Source: PVC group bacterium (GTDB lineage: Bacteria; Verrucomicrobiota; Kiritimatiellia; SS1-B-03-39; UBA6053). Taken from it: a stretch of DNA of 21,209 nt. Below are positions 1-9,152 of this stretch, piece by piece (position 1 is the first letter of the stretch; the number at the start of each line of letters is the position of its first letter). Position numbers and translations under genes: made by a program. A model generated the notes under the pieces. It searched no databases, was not told the origin of the DNA, and worked only from the letters and a program-made list of their open reading frames with translations. The stretch is from contig PXAS01000203.1 of assembly GCA_003565815.1 (NCBI GenBank), positions 1-21,209 on the forward strand. The letters are read 5' to 3'.

Positions 1-834
1 AACCCATACGCAACTTACAGCTACGACTACGCCGTCGTCGTAAAGATTACTTGGCCAAATCGCGATCCGATTGGGGAACGGGGTGGGGTTAATGTGTACG
101 GAATGGCGGGAAACAAAGCTTTAAATACAATTGATGTATTAGGTTTGGAATATTACAATGATGAATTTGGCATTGGTTATGATTTAACTCGGTACAGGCA
201 CGTTAATATACCTTTTTTTTATGAAGTGCCTGATACTCCTTTTGGCAGAACAGTTTTCACTAGGTCTGAATTAATTCATTCAGCTAGTACAGCATCTGAT
301 GTAATTGCAAGAACTGGGGACACTGAAAAGGTTCATATTGGTAATCTGTACGGTAGAGATGTAAGTAGGCCCCATTGTTGTCACAGAGCAAAAATTTATG
401 ATTATGCTGATGGTATTCAGAGATCTCGGCGTCATGTCGAAGTACATAAAAGAACTGGTGTCCAATATGGAGAACCTGCGATTTTGTTCCCCTCTCTCCC
501 TGGTCCGCCTTTATCAGTAGATGATTTTGTATTTGAAATCATTGAAAGAATTATGGATCATTATGCTGAAGAACTTGTCAGGAATAATGCACATGTTTTC
601 GATGAGTATGTTCGTTTGGATTACCTAAGGTATGATATGCCTGAGTGGAGGTTAAGAGGTTATAGAATGCATTCTGATTTTGAATTGGTGTTATGCCCTG
701 AAGACGACTCGAGGTATTATTTTCGTGAATTTTTTTCTCAGGAAGAAATCAATCGCCAATTACCGAATAGATTTACGAGAGCTTTAGGTGGTAGGCAAGC
801 ATTATCTCGTAGATTTTGGACCGATGAAAGCTGA
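1..834 (+). CDS. Rhs/polymorphic toxin C-terminal fragment (partial at 5' end)
   Basis: The frame is open from base 1 without a stop, so the gene is cut by the window edge; an ATG at 94 is internal. The first translated residues contain the Rhs core signature RDPIGERGGVNVYG, then N-T-I-D-V-L-G-L, which in Rhs and YD-repeat proteins marks the boundary between the conserved shell and the variable C-terminal effector domain. Everything after LGLE (about 225 residues) is that variable tip. It is rich in Tyr, Arg and Asp, has a CC-H cluster (PHCCHR) and resembles no toxin family I recognise. Its DNA is clearly more AT-rich than the genes to the right, as is usual for exchangeable tips. Upstream of RDPIGE the usual YYNP...GRW stretch is replaced by low-complexity YSYDYAVVV, so this may be an orphan tip rather than the end of a full-length Rhs gene. 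The Rhs assignment is firm; toxin activity is inferred. Confidence 0.75.
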   Translation, partial: NPYATYSYDYAVVVKITWPNRDPIGERGGVNVYGMAGNKALNTIDVLGLEYYNDEFGIGYDLTRYRHVNIPFFYEVPDTPFGRTVFTRSELIHSASTASDVIARTGDTEKVHIGNLYGRDVSRPHCCHRAKIYDYADGIQRSRRHVEVHKRTGVQYGEPAILFPSLPGPPLSVDDFVFEIIERIMDHYAEELVRNNAHVFDEYVRLDYLRYDMPEWRLRGYRMHSDFELVLCPEDDSRYYFREFFSQEEINRQLPNRFTRALGGRQALSRRFWTDES

Positions 835-836
835 AA

Positions 837-1211
837 ATGAAACATAAAGTAAATATTATTTTGTTTTTTATCTTATTCGCCGTCGGATATTCATGGGCAG
901 AAGAGATTGTAAATCAATTTCATTTAATTGAGGTTGAGGGCGAGTCCTATATCCTTTTGGATATCCATAATAACACCACGACGGTCTATTATATAAACAA
1001 AATAACGGAAGTTAAGAAAACTGAGGTTAATGCGACCTTTAAAGGTGAGGATGTTACTATGGTAAAACCTCCAGGTACAAGAATAGCCAAAGTAAAACAT
1101 TTAGAATTTACCGTTTTACCATCGGGTAGTTTATTTTTTTTAAATGGAAATGAAACCAATTTCTATAATATTGTGGATTTTCTGCATAATAAAGCTGAGA
1201 AAAGGAAATAG
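837..1211 (+). CDS. Small exported protein next to the Rhs tip, candidate immunity partner
   Basis: The 124-residue product begins with MKHK, then a hydrophobic stretch (IILFFILFAVGYSWA) and an acidic start of the mature part (EEIVNQ), a typical Sec signal peptide with probable cleavage after SWA at about residue 21. The rest looks like a small beta-rich domain with no motif I recognise. The start codon lies 2 bp after the stop of the Rhs-tip gene and both share the same AT-rich composition, so they probably move and are transcribed together. In Rhs systems the gene directly after the effector tip is normally the immunity gene, which is the basis for that suggestion. If it is correct, an exported product implies protection in the cell envelope. 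It could equally be an unrelated periplasmic protein. Confidence 0.6.
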   Translation: MKHKVNIILFFILFAVGYSWAEEIVNQFHLIEVEGESYILLDIHNNTTTVYYINKITEVKKTEVNATFKGEDVTMVKPPGTRIAKVKHLEFTVLPSGSLFFLNGNETNFYNIVDFLHNKAEKRK

Positions 1212-1212
1212 G

Positions 1213-1343
1213 TGTTGCCGTCGCCGTTAATACCGGGAAGCGAAAAAGAAAAAGGCCCTTGCATTTAGTCATTTTAACCACCAAGAATCATCCATAAATG
1301 ACTAAATGCAAGGGCTGACCTCTCTGTTGCCGTCGCCGTTAAT
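1213..1343. repeat. Inverted-repeat element bracketed by 19-bp direct repeats
   Basis: The 19-mer TGTTGCCGTCGCCGTTAAT occurs at 1213-1231 and again at 1325-1343. Between the copies is a perfect 20-bp inverted repeat: arm 1255-1274 (GCCCTTGCATTTAGTCATTT) pairs with 1296-1315 around a 21-nt loop. The hairpin begins about 44 bp after the stop of the small exported gene and could act as a transcription barrier, but it has no T-tract on either side. The arrangement resembles a short non-autonomous mobile element with duplicated flanks, or a hairpin captured by a tandem duplication. On the minus strand both direct repeats read I-N-G-D-G-N, as in calcium-binding repeats, so they may come from an old protein-coding repeat. 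Confidence 0.6.
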
Positions 1344-1672
1344 GTCGTACGCGATTCCCAAACTGACGTCGTTGAAAAGGGGTCGGATTGATTTGTTTCC
1401 TTCCCCCGGAAACAAACCCTTCGGGCAGCCTTTGGCTGTCCTACTCCGCTCGTCCCCTCGCTTCGTTTCCCGCGTTGCGGTCGTAAAGTGTTCCCGAGGG
1501 CATCGTAAGATTTTGCGATGAAGGGGGCATGGTGTGGGTTTTGAGTTGCGATGAATGGACCGAAGCTGTCTTACTGTGGCTTTGGCAGGTACGACGGCTT
1601 TGGTTTTTTTGGGGTTATGCGAGGAGGGGGGAGCGGCTTCGCCGCGGATATGGGATAAGGGATAATCGCTCG
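1344..1672. other. Relic intergenic stretch without a supportable gene
   Basis: About 330 bases lie between the direct-repeat element and the transposase remnant. The open frames here are shadows lacking protein-like composition or ribosome-binding sites. Several small hairpins are visible: CAGCC/GGCTG around 1426-1440, CATCG/CGATG around 1501-1520 and GCGGC/GCCGC around 1632-1645. The stretch looks like an accumulation of repeat and insertion debris. I see no promoter, RNA gene or terminator that I can support. Confidence 0.4.
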
Positions 1673-2141
1673 CAAGCCATACTTCTTGAGTTCTTCTCCC
1701 ATGCGAAACACCCTCTCCAGAAGGCCAAGAATCAGTTTTCCGTCCGTCGGCCAGGCGCTGTTCGCCCACACGGAGGTGCTGTCGATGGTCAATTCCAGGA
1801 AATCATCGAGATCTTCCACCGACGACATCTCCAATTGCGCCAGATGAATCAGTCCCATCGTCCTTGGACTGACCAGATTGAGGTTTTCCACCAACGTGCT
1901 TTTCCCCGGCAGGTCTGGACCCATTGACGGCCTCGGCGCACAGACCGGGCAGAGGAGCGGTTTGTTCCGCGTAAAATCTTTGGTAGGCCAACCTCAGTTC
2001 TTTCTTTCTCAAGGCATGGGCCTCCTGGTCGGCTTCGATGGATTTCAAAATCTCGGGGCAAAATTTGATCAACTTCAACGTTTCCGCAATCAATTCCCGA
2101 AAGTTTGTGTCGGGAACCGGAAGAAACAGGTTGCCATTCAT
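1673..2141 (-). pseudogene. Degraded DDE-type transposase remnant
   Basis: Read leftwards from the ATG at 2141, the protein starts MNGNLFLPVPDTNFRELIAE and continues through CPEILKSIEAD and KKELRLAYQRFYAEQTAPLPG, the N-terminus of a transposase family common in planctomycetes and verrucomicrobia. At about 1925-1940 the reading frame shifts. The next frame carries LVENLNLVSPRTMGLI and then LTIDSTSVWANSAWPTDGKL, which is the region around the first catalytic Asp of that family. The stretch normally lying between these two parts (roughly 60-70 residues in intact relatives, as I recall the family) is missing, and similarity ends near KKYGL at about 1673, so the C-terminal half is lost too. The result is an internal deletion, a frameshift and a truncation: a dead element. 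I cannot name the IS family with certainty or find its terminal repeats. Confidence 0.7.
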
Positions 2142-2280
2142 GGGGGTGCCTGATAGTTCGTTTTATGTCGCGCGTCTGGTCATTTTAACTCCTGTTAGAT
2201 TTGTAAACTATTGGAATACTATACGTTGCGACGCAATTTCCAATAACGATCACGAACAGGAAAGCGTAGGATTTACAGGG

Positions 2281-2652
2281 TCAAATGTGGGCACCAGCCA
2301 AATCCCGGGCCGCGCCGATCACGGCGTGGTAATCTTTGTTGTGCCGGTTGTCCCAGACGGAATGGCCGGCGTTGTCCACCACTTCCACGGCATAACGAAT
2401 GCGGGTGCCGGCGGGAAAGGTGCCGAGGTTCACGTGCCAGACGTCATCTTCTCCCAGGACGCAGGCTTTTTGCATGGGACGGTGATGCCAGTCCTGCCCT
2501 TCGTTGATACTGAAGAGAATGGAGGCGCCGCGGGCGTTTCCGACGGGCGAGCTGAACGTGGTCACCCAGAATTCCGTCCAGGGACGGCTCTCGCCATCGG
2601 CAGGCCAGTGATAAGTGTTTTCCACACGCATGAGATCCGTTTTGTTTGTCAT
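2281..2652 (-). CDS. Stand-alone CBM25-like starch/glycogen-binding protein
   Basis: The product has about 123 residues with no signal peptide, so it is probably cytoplasmic. It resembles a single starch-binding module of the CBM25 type. Features are a W-T-E-F-W strand near the start, G-A-S-I-L-F-S-I-N-E-G-Q-D-W in the middle, D-V-W-H-V-N-L-G, and the closing block V-D-N-A-G-H-S-V-W-D-N-R-H-N-K-D-Y-H, which matches the W-D-N-N-x-G-K-N-Y ending of that family. Such modules bind alpha-glucan chains; no catalytic domain is attached. I chose the ATG at 2652 because GAAAG lies just upstream and a TATACA hexamer lies at 2682-2687 on the same strand. An in-frame ATG at 2706 would add 18 charged residues. 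The gene stands alone between transposon debris and the divergent mgtE. Family is moderately sure; the biological role is inferred. Confidence 0.65.
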   Translation of the reverse strand: MTNKTDLMRVENTYHWPADGESRPWTEFWVTTFSSPVGNARGASILFSINEGQDWHHRPMQKACVLGEDDVWHVNLGTFPAGTRIRYAVEVVDNAGHSVWDNRHNKDYHAVIGAARDLAGAHI

Positions 2653-2864
2653 TTCGCTTTCAGGTTGCGTTTCATTGACATGTATATTTCTACGACGTGT
2701 TTGCATTCAGGCAACCCTAAAAACATGATTTGCGTTGAAAAATTCCAAATCCAAGCACGGGATGCCCTGGAAACCTCTGAATGCGGAAGCTTGCCATTCT
2801 TCGCGGAATGGATTTCTCACAAGCCTGGACTTGCCATCCATCGTTGCCCCTGTAAGTTGCAGAC

Positions 2865-4463
2865 ATGGATTTGGAACTTGAAAACATTGATATGCAAGCG
2901 CTGATCGAATCCGGCGACAAACAGTCGTTGCGTGATTTTTGCGAGGACCATCACCCGGCCACGGTTGCCGAGGCCTTGCAGGATTTGGATTTGAATGAAA
3001 TCTGGAATGTGCTTCACTTGATCAGTGTCGAAAAACGCGCCGGCATTTTTCCCCACTTCGATTTGGATTTGCAGGTGGACTTGGCCGGGGGCGAACGGCG
3101 CGGGGAAATGGCGAAGCTACTGGAGGAAATGGAATCGGACGAACGCGCCGACTTGGTGATGGAACTGGACGAGAAGGTGCGCGAGGAAATTTTGCCCCTG
3201 GTGGCCAAGGCGGAGCGGGAAGACATTCGTCGTCTGGCCTCTTATGAGGAGGGAACCGCGGGTTCGGTGATGACCACCGATTACGCGGTGTTGCGTCCGA
3301 CGCAAAGCGTGGGGGAAGCCCTGAAATTCATCAGGACCCAGGCGCCGGGCAAGGAAACGATTTATTATATCTATGTCATCAATGAACGCCATCAACTGCA
3401 GGGGCTGGTCTCCTTGCGGAAGTTGATTCTGTCCAAACCGGAACAGCTGGTCTCGGAAATCATGACGGATGATATTTTCGCCGTGGATGTCAATGACGAC
3501 CAGGAGGAAGTGGCCCGGAAAATCGAAAAATTCGACTTGTTGGCGATCCCCGTGGTGAGTGGAGAAAACGTGCTCGTCGGCATTGTGACCCACGACGACG
3601 CCCTTGACATTTTGCGACAGGAACAACAGGAAGACGTCGAACGACTGATGGCGATCGCGGGTTCGCACTCGACCCGCGAATACATGTCCACATCCGTTTT
3701 GAATCATTTCCGCAATCGGGTGGTCTGGGTATTGCCTTTGGCGCTTTTCGGTCTGTTTTCGGGGATGATTATCCAAGAAAACGAAAGTCTGATTCAATTT
3801 TTGCCCCTGCTGGCCATTTTCATTCCCATGTTGGCGGATACCGGCGGCAACACGGGCAGCCAATCGGCCACTTTGGTGGTGCGGGCCCTGGCGATGCAGG
3901 AAATCAATGCCAAAGACCTGTTCCGGGTGTTGTTCAAGGAGTTCCGTATCGCCATTTTGCTGGCGGTGGCCTTGTCCTTCGTGGCCTTTGGGCGGGTGAT
4001 GTTTTTCGGGTCCCGGGATGCTTCCAAAACGGTCTTGGCGGATCATCTGGAGTCCGATGATTTTTATCTGCGGGCCGGTGAGGACACTTGGCTGCCCCTG
4101 AATTTCTCCATCGCCCACTTGGAGGATCGGCAAAGGGAAACCGTTGTCGGAGGAGAGGAAATTTTCCTCAAGCGCGTGGCCGAAGATGGCACGGCTTCTT
4201 ATCAGGGTATTTCGGAGTTTCGGATACCGGAGACGGAAAGCCGGCTGACCCTCACCTTTATTGGGATTACCGTTTCATTGGCCTTGGCCCTGCAAGTGGT
4301 GAGTTCGACCTTGCTTGGCGCTTTCCTGCCCTTGGCTGCTTCCTGGTTCAAGGTGGACCCCGCCTTGGTGGCGAGTCCGGCGCTCACGACCTGCGTGGAT
4401 ATTAGCGGCGTGTTTATTTTCTTCACGACCTGCGGGCTCATGTTCGGGCCGTACTTGTCATGA
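2865..4463 (+). CDS. mgtE: MgtE-family magnesium channel with extra extracytoplasmic insert
   Basis: The 532-residue product has the MgtE layout: an N-terminal superhelical Mg2+-sensing domain (about 1-130), a CBS pair (about 134-258, including EIMTDDIFAVDVNDDQEEVARKI in two blocks) and a C-terminal membrane channel domain. The pore motif P-M-L-A-D-T-G-G-N-T-G-S-Q is at about 322-333, and D-P-A-L-V-A-S-P-A-L-T-T-C-V-D-I near the end is the second conserved membrane motif. The family transports Mg2+ down its gradient and is gated by the cytosolic domains. Family members are usually about 450 residues. The excess is a hydrophilic stretch at about 380-458, between transmembrane segments, that ordinary MgtE proteins lack. 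The ATG at 2865 gives a full-length N domain; no strong ribosome-binding site precedes it. The gene heads a four-gene run and its stop overlaps the next start (ATGA). Confidence 0.9.
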   Translation: MDLELENIDMQALIESGDKQSLRDFCEDHHPATVAEALQDLDLNEIWNVLHLISVEKRAGIFPHFDLDLQVDLAGGERRGEMAKLLEEMESDERADLVMELDEKVREEILPLVAKAEREDIRRLASYEEGTAGSVMTTDYAVLRPTQSVGEALKFIRTQAPGKETIYYIYVINERHQLQGLVSLRKLILSKPEQLVSEIMTDDIFAVDVNDDQEEVARKIEKFDLLAIPVVSGENVLVGIVTHDDALDILRQEQQEDVERLMAIAGSHSTREYMSTSVLNHFRNRVVWVLPLALFGLFSGMIIQENESLIQFLPLLAIFIPMLADTGGNTGSQSATLVVRALAMQEINAKDLFRVLFKEFRIAILLAVALSFVAFGRVMFFGSRDASKTVLADHLESDDFYLRAGEDTWLPLNFSIAHLEDRQRETVVGGEEIFLKRVAEDGTASYQGISEFRIPETESRLTLTFIGITVSLALALQVVSSTLLGAFLPLAASWFKVDPALVASPALTTCVDISGVFIFFTTCGLMFGPYLS

Positions 4464-5923
4464 GTACGATTCGTTGTCCGCTGCAAGACATCGCCCACAT
4501 TGCCCCGCAGCAGCCCGCGTGGTTCGAGGACGGCACCGCGCACATGTTTCCGGCCGTCAACGTGGCCGCTCGCGAAATTCATCGACAGTTCACCCGGGAG
4601 ATGAATCTACAACCGGGAGATCTGGTGGTGATTTCCGCCGCCACGCAGTGGCGCTGGCTCCCTTTGTTGTTCGCGATTTTCCGCGCCGGCGCCGTGGCTT
4701 GTCCCCTGAATACGCGGTTGCCCCCCGCCACATTGAAGGAACGCGCACGGGGCCTGTCCCCGAAATTGCAGATCATTGACGACACCGCCGAGATCTTGTT
4801 GCCGGGCGTTCCCTGCTTGCGGATTTCAAGTCTGTGCGACGCCACCCTGTTGGGGGCGCCCGACCGCGCTCCGTTGGAACTCGATTTGGAGCGACCGGCC
4901 ACTTGCATTTTCACGACCGGAAGCACTGGCCGTCCCAAAGCCGTGGTGCACAGCCTGGAGGCCCACTATTATTCCGCGTTGGGCGCCAACCGGCATTTGC
5001 CCCTCAACCACACCCACCGCTGGATGCTCACCCTGCCCTTATATCATGTCGGCGGGATCGGCGTCCTGTTCCGTTGTCTGCTGGCCGGAGCGGCGGTCGT
5101 CACCCCCGAAACGGGGACAGGCCCCGAAATTTCCCAAACGAAAACGGGGACAGACCCCGTTCGGACGATGATCGAAAATCGGGTCACCCACCTCTCTCTG
5201 GTGCCAACCCAGTTGATTCGACTGATGCGTCACGAGCAGGCCGCCGAATTGGCGAAACAGCTTCACACCCTTCTTTTGGGGGGGGCGCCGATTCCCCGGG
5301 ATCTGGTGGCACGCGCCCTGGAAAAGGGGTTTCCGGTCCACGCCACCTACGGCATGACGGAAACCGCGTCACAAGTTACCACCGTGGCCCGGAACGATGA
5401 TCCGAATTTACGCCGGGAAACCGATGGCATGATTCTGCCCCATCGCAGCCTCCGCATTGCCATGGACGGAGAGATTTTGGTGCGGGGACACACCCTGGCG
5501 TTGGGGGTGTACCGGCAAGGTGAGATCGAGCCCATTGTCGACGACGAAGGGTGGTACCATACCGGGGACTTGGGCAAACTGGTAAACCAACATCTCGTGG
5601 TCACCGGTCGAAAAGACAATCGATTCATTTCCGGGGGCGAAAATGTGCAGCCTGAGGAGATCGAACGCCATTTGATGGAAATCACCGGCGCCGGAGCCGT
5701 GGTGGTCACGCCCAAACCCGATCTCGAATTCGGACATCGTCCCGTGGCCTGGCTGGATTTGCCCATGGCCGATTTCACGCCCGGCGTATGGGAACAGGCC
5801 CTACGGAAATTTTTGCCCGGCTATATGATTCCCGTCGAGTTTCGCGAATTGCCGGAATCCGCGGGACTCAAACCGGATCGGCGTTTGCTTTCCATCGAAC
5901 TTTGTGGCAATAAGCCCGCATGA
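4460..5923 (+). CDS. menE: MenE-like acyl-CoA synthetase (o-succinylbenzoate-CoA ligase family) with REP-derived insert
   Basis: This 487-residue ANL-superfamily adenylating enzyme has IFTTGSTGRPKA (A3, about 149-160), ATYGMTETASQ (A5, about 295-305), GWYHTGDLG (A7, about 365), TGRKDNRFISGGENV (A8, about 382) and a probable catalytic Lys471 in GLKPDRR. Length, the YGMTETASQ block and VTHLSLVPTQL fit MenE, which activates o-succinylbenzoate with CoA in menaquinone synthesis. No other men gene is present, so a different acyl substrate is possible. At about 218-235 the protein reads ETGTGPEISQTKTGTDPV, encoded by two in-frame REP copies. The insert lies in a surface-type region before E-N-R-V-T-H-L-S, and all catalytic motifs remain. 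The start overlaps the mgtE stop by 4 bp and the stop overlaps the Nudix start by 4 bp, implying translational coupling. Confidence 0.8.
   Translation: MSTIRCPLQDIAHIAPQQPAWFEDGTAHMFPAVNVAAREIHRQFTREMNLQPGDLVVISAATQWRWLPLLFAIFRAGAVACPLNTRLPPATLKERARGLSPKLQIIDDTAEILLPGVPCLRISSLCDATLLGAPDRAPLELDLERPATCIFTTGSTGRPKAVVHSLEAHYYSALGANRHLPLNHTHRWMLTLPLYHVGGIGVLFRCLLAGAAVVTPETGTGPEISQTKTGTDPVRTMIENRVTHLSLVPTQLIRLMRHEQAAELAKQLHTLLLGGAPIPRDLVARALEKGFPVHATYGMTETASQVTTVARNDDPNLRRETDGMILPHRSLRIAMDGEILVRGHTLALGVYRQGEIEPIVDDEGWYHTGDLGKLVNQHLVVTGRKDNRFISGGENVQPEEIERHLMEITGAGAVVVTPKPDLEFGHRPVAWLDLPMADFTPGVWEQALRKFLPGYMIPVEFRELPESAGLKPDRRLLSIELCGNKPA
5112..5129 (+). repeat. REP copy inside the menE-like gene (first)
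   Basis: CGGGGACAGGCCCCGAAA is identical to the core found beside the RAYT gene and at the end of purC. The inner CGGGG and CCCCG can form a 5-bp stem. It is read in the frame giving T-G-T-G-P-E, with no stop, in the middle of the adenylating enzyme. Confidence 0.9.
5145..5162 (+). repeat. REP copy inside the menE-like gene (second, diverged)
   Basis: CGGGGACAGACCCCGTTC lies 33 bp after the start of the first copy, in the same direction and reading frame (T-G-T-D-P-V). It carries a G-to-A change in the centre and has lost the trailing GAAA, so it is an older or mutated copy. Confidence 0.8.
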
Positions 5924-6455
5924 GCCTATATGAAACCACATTGACATCCGAAACCCTGCTGGAGGGATATGTTTTCCGCGTTGAACGGCAGGATGTTCGT
6001 CTCGGGGACGGAAGCCACGGCAAACGGGATATTGTTCGCCACATTGGCGGGGTCGGGGCGTTGGCCCGAAAGCCCTGCGGCACTTGGGTGCTGGTACGCC
6101 AATTCCGCAAAGCCGTGGACTGCGAAGTGACCGAGATCGTCGCCGGCATGCGGGAACCCGGTGAAGCGCCCGAGGATGCGATCCGCCGGGAGTTGGAGGA
6201 GGAAACCGGACATCTGGTTGAAAAATTGACCCCCTTGGGGCGTGCCTTCGCATCGCCGGGGTATACCGATGAAGTCGTGCACCTTTTTTTTGCGGAAATA
6301 TCCGCGGAACCCGGATCCAACCGACTGGACCACGACGAACGGGTCGAGGTGGTGGAATTCAGCGACGCGGAACTCAGAAGTGCCATCGGCGAAAACGAGC
6401 TTCCCGATGCGAAAACCATGGTGGCCTGGATGTTGGCCTGCCGGAAAGGATTGGC

Positions 6456-6459
<4 letters not shown>
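5920..6459 (+). CDS. Nudix hydrolase, ADP-ribose pyrophosphatase-like
   Basis: The 179-residue protein contains a full Nudix box, G-M-R-E-P-G-E followed after seven residues by R-E-L-E-E-E-T-G, at about residues 75-97. The Glu residues there bind the catalytic metal. Upstream are a beta-rich domain and the V-L-V-R-Q-F-R block; downstream, A-F-A-S-P-G-Y-T-D-E is the loop typical of ADP-sugar pyrophosphatases (NudF type), which split ADP-ribose into AMP and ribose phosphate. Substrate choice cannot be proved from sequence. The start overlaps the stop of the menE-like gene by 4 bp, and its own stop overlaps the helicase start by 4 bp. It is cytoplasmic and looks intact. Confidence 0.88.
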
Positions 6460-8408
<1,949 letters not shown>

Positions 8409-8411
8409 GGA

Positions 8412-9152
8412 TCATGCCCAAAATTCGTATTTGCCGCTCCACAGTACGTAGAGGCCGAGTACGCCGTTGGTAATGGCGTGGGCAATGCAAACCGCCCAAA
8501 TGTCGCGGGTTTTAATGTAAAACCAACCGTATACAATGCCGCAAAGCAGGCCGACGAACCATTCGTGGTGAATGCTGGCGAACATGGCGGCGGTAATCCA
8601 AAACGCTTTTCGGTCGAAGTGTCCGGGATCGACCGACAGAAAATCCTCTTTTTGCACCCAGCGGTAGAGCCAACTGCGCCAGAAAAATTCTTCTATGAGG
8701 GCGATGACCAGTGCCGATCCGGCCAGCCGGGTGAGGGCGAAAAACCATCCTTCCAAATCGGGGGCGTAGCGCACGCGTTCCAGGGGCGGACTGAGTTCCC
8801 AGGGCATTTGCACGCCCACGGTCATGTAGAAACGATGCAGACCTTCGAAGCGTGCGAAAAAATCGGTTTGGGGCAACACCCAAAAAGCGAAAACGAAAAG
8901 GCCAATGCCGATGGCGGCGGGCAAGTTGCGCAAATTGAGCCGGGGATAGTTGAAGCGCCACGGACGCAAATAGAGGAAGAGGGCCAGGCAGACGAAGGAA
9001 CGCACCGCGTATTTCCAGCCCGCCGGATCCCCGAGGATGCCCATGAAAAATATCCAGGCCACGAAGGGGATCACATGGGGAATCCAGGCATCCTTGTTCC
9101 GTGCCAATGCTTCGGGGGATGAAGGGGGGGAAGTGACGGGTGTATCGCTCAT
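8412..9152 (-). CDS. CPBP-family intramembrane metalloprotease (CAAX protease-related)
   Basis: The 246-residue product has several hydrophobic segments and the three CPBP (Abi) motifs: E154-E155-F-F-W-R159, F191-A-S-I-H195 and H225-A-I-T-N229. These supply the glutamate and histidines expected for metal-dependent intramembrane proteolysis. EEFFWRSWLYR and the overall length resemble the subfamily that occurs in genomes with PEP-CTERM/exosortase sorting, but no exosortase or PEP-CTERM protein is in the window. The first 20 residues are polar and Pro/Ser-rich, before the first membrane segment at about 27-40. The gene lies downstream of the amidase and overlaps it by 4 bp. The substrate is unknown. 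Confidence 0.85.
   Translation of the reverse strand: MSDTPVTSPPSSPEALARNKDAWIPHVIPFVAWIFFMGILGDPAGWKYAVRSFVCLALFLYLRPWRFNYPRLNLRNLPAAIGIGLFVFAFWVLPQTDFFARFEGLHRFYMTVGVQMPWELSPPLERVRYAPDLEGWFFALTRLAGSALVIALIEEFFWRSWLYRWVQKEDFLSVDPGHFDRKAFWITAAMFASIHHEWFVGLLCGIVYGWFYIKTRDIWAVCIAHAITNGVLGLYVLWSGKYEFWA

Noticed and set aside
2210..2244. Nested inverted repeats ATTGGAA/TTCCAAT and TTGCG/CGCAA as a transposon end or operator
   Set aside because: The arms are short, no matching end was found on the other side of the transposase remnant, and no regulated gene starts directly beside it.
2038..2904. Long plus-strand frame of 288 codons across the CBM-like gene
   Set aside because: It runs antisense to the CBM25-like gene and transposase remnant and reads into the start of mgtE; composition is that of a shadow frame.
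3117..4133. Long minus-strand frame opposite mgtE
   Set aside because: It is His/Gln-rich and antisense to a clearly conserved protein; a shadow of its codon bias.
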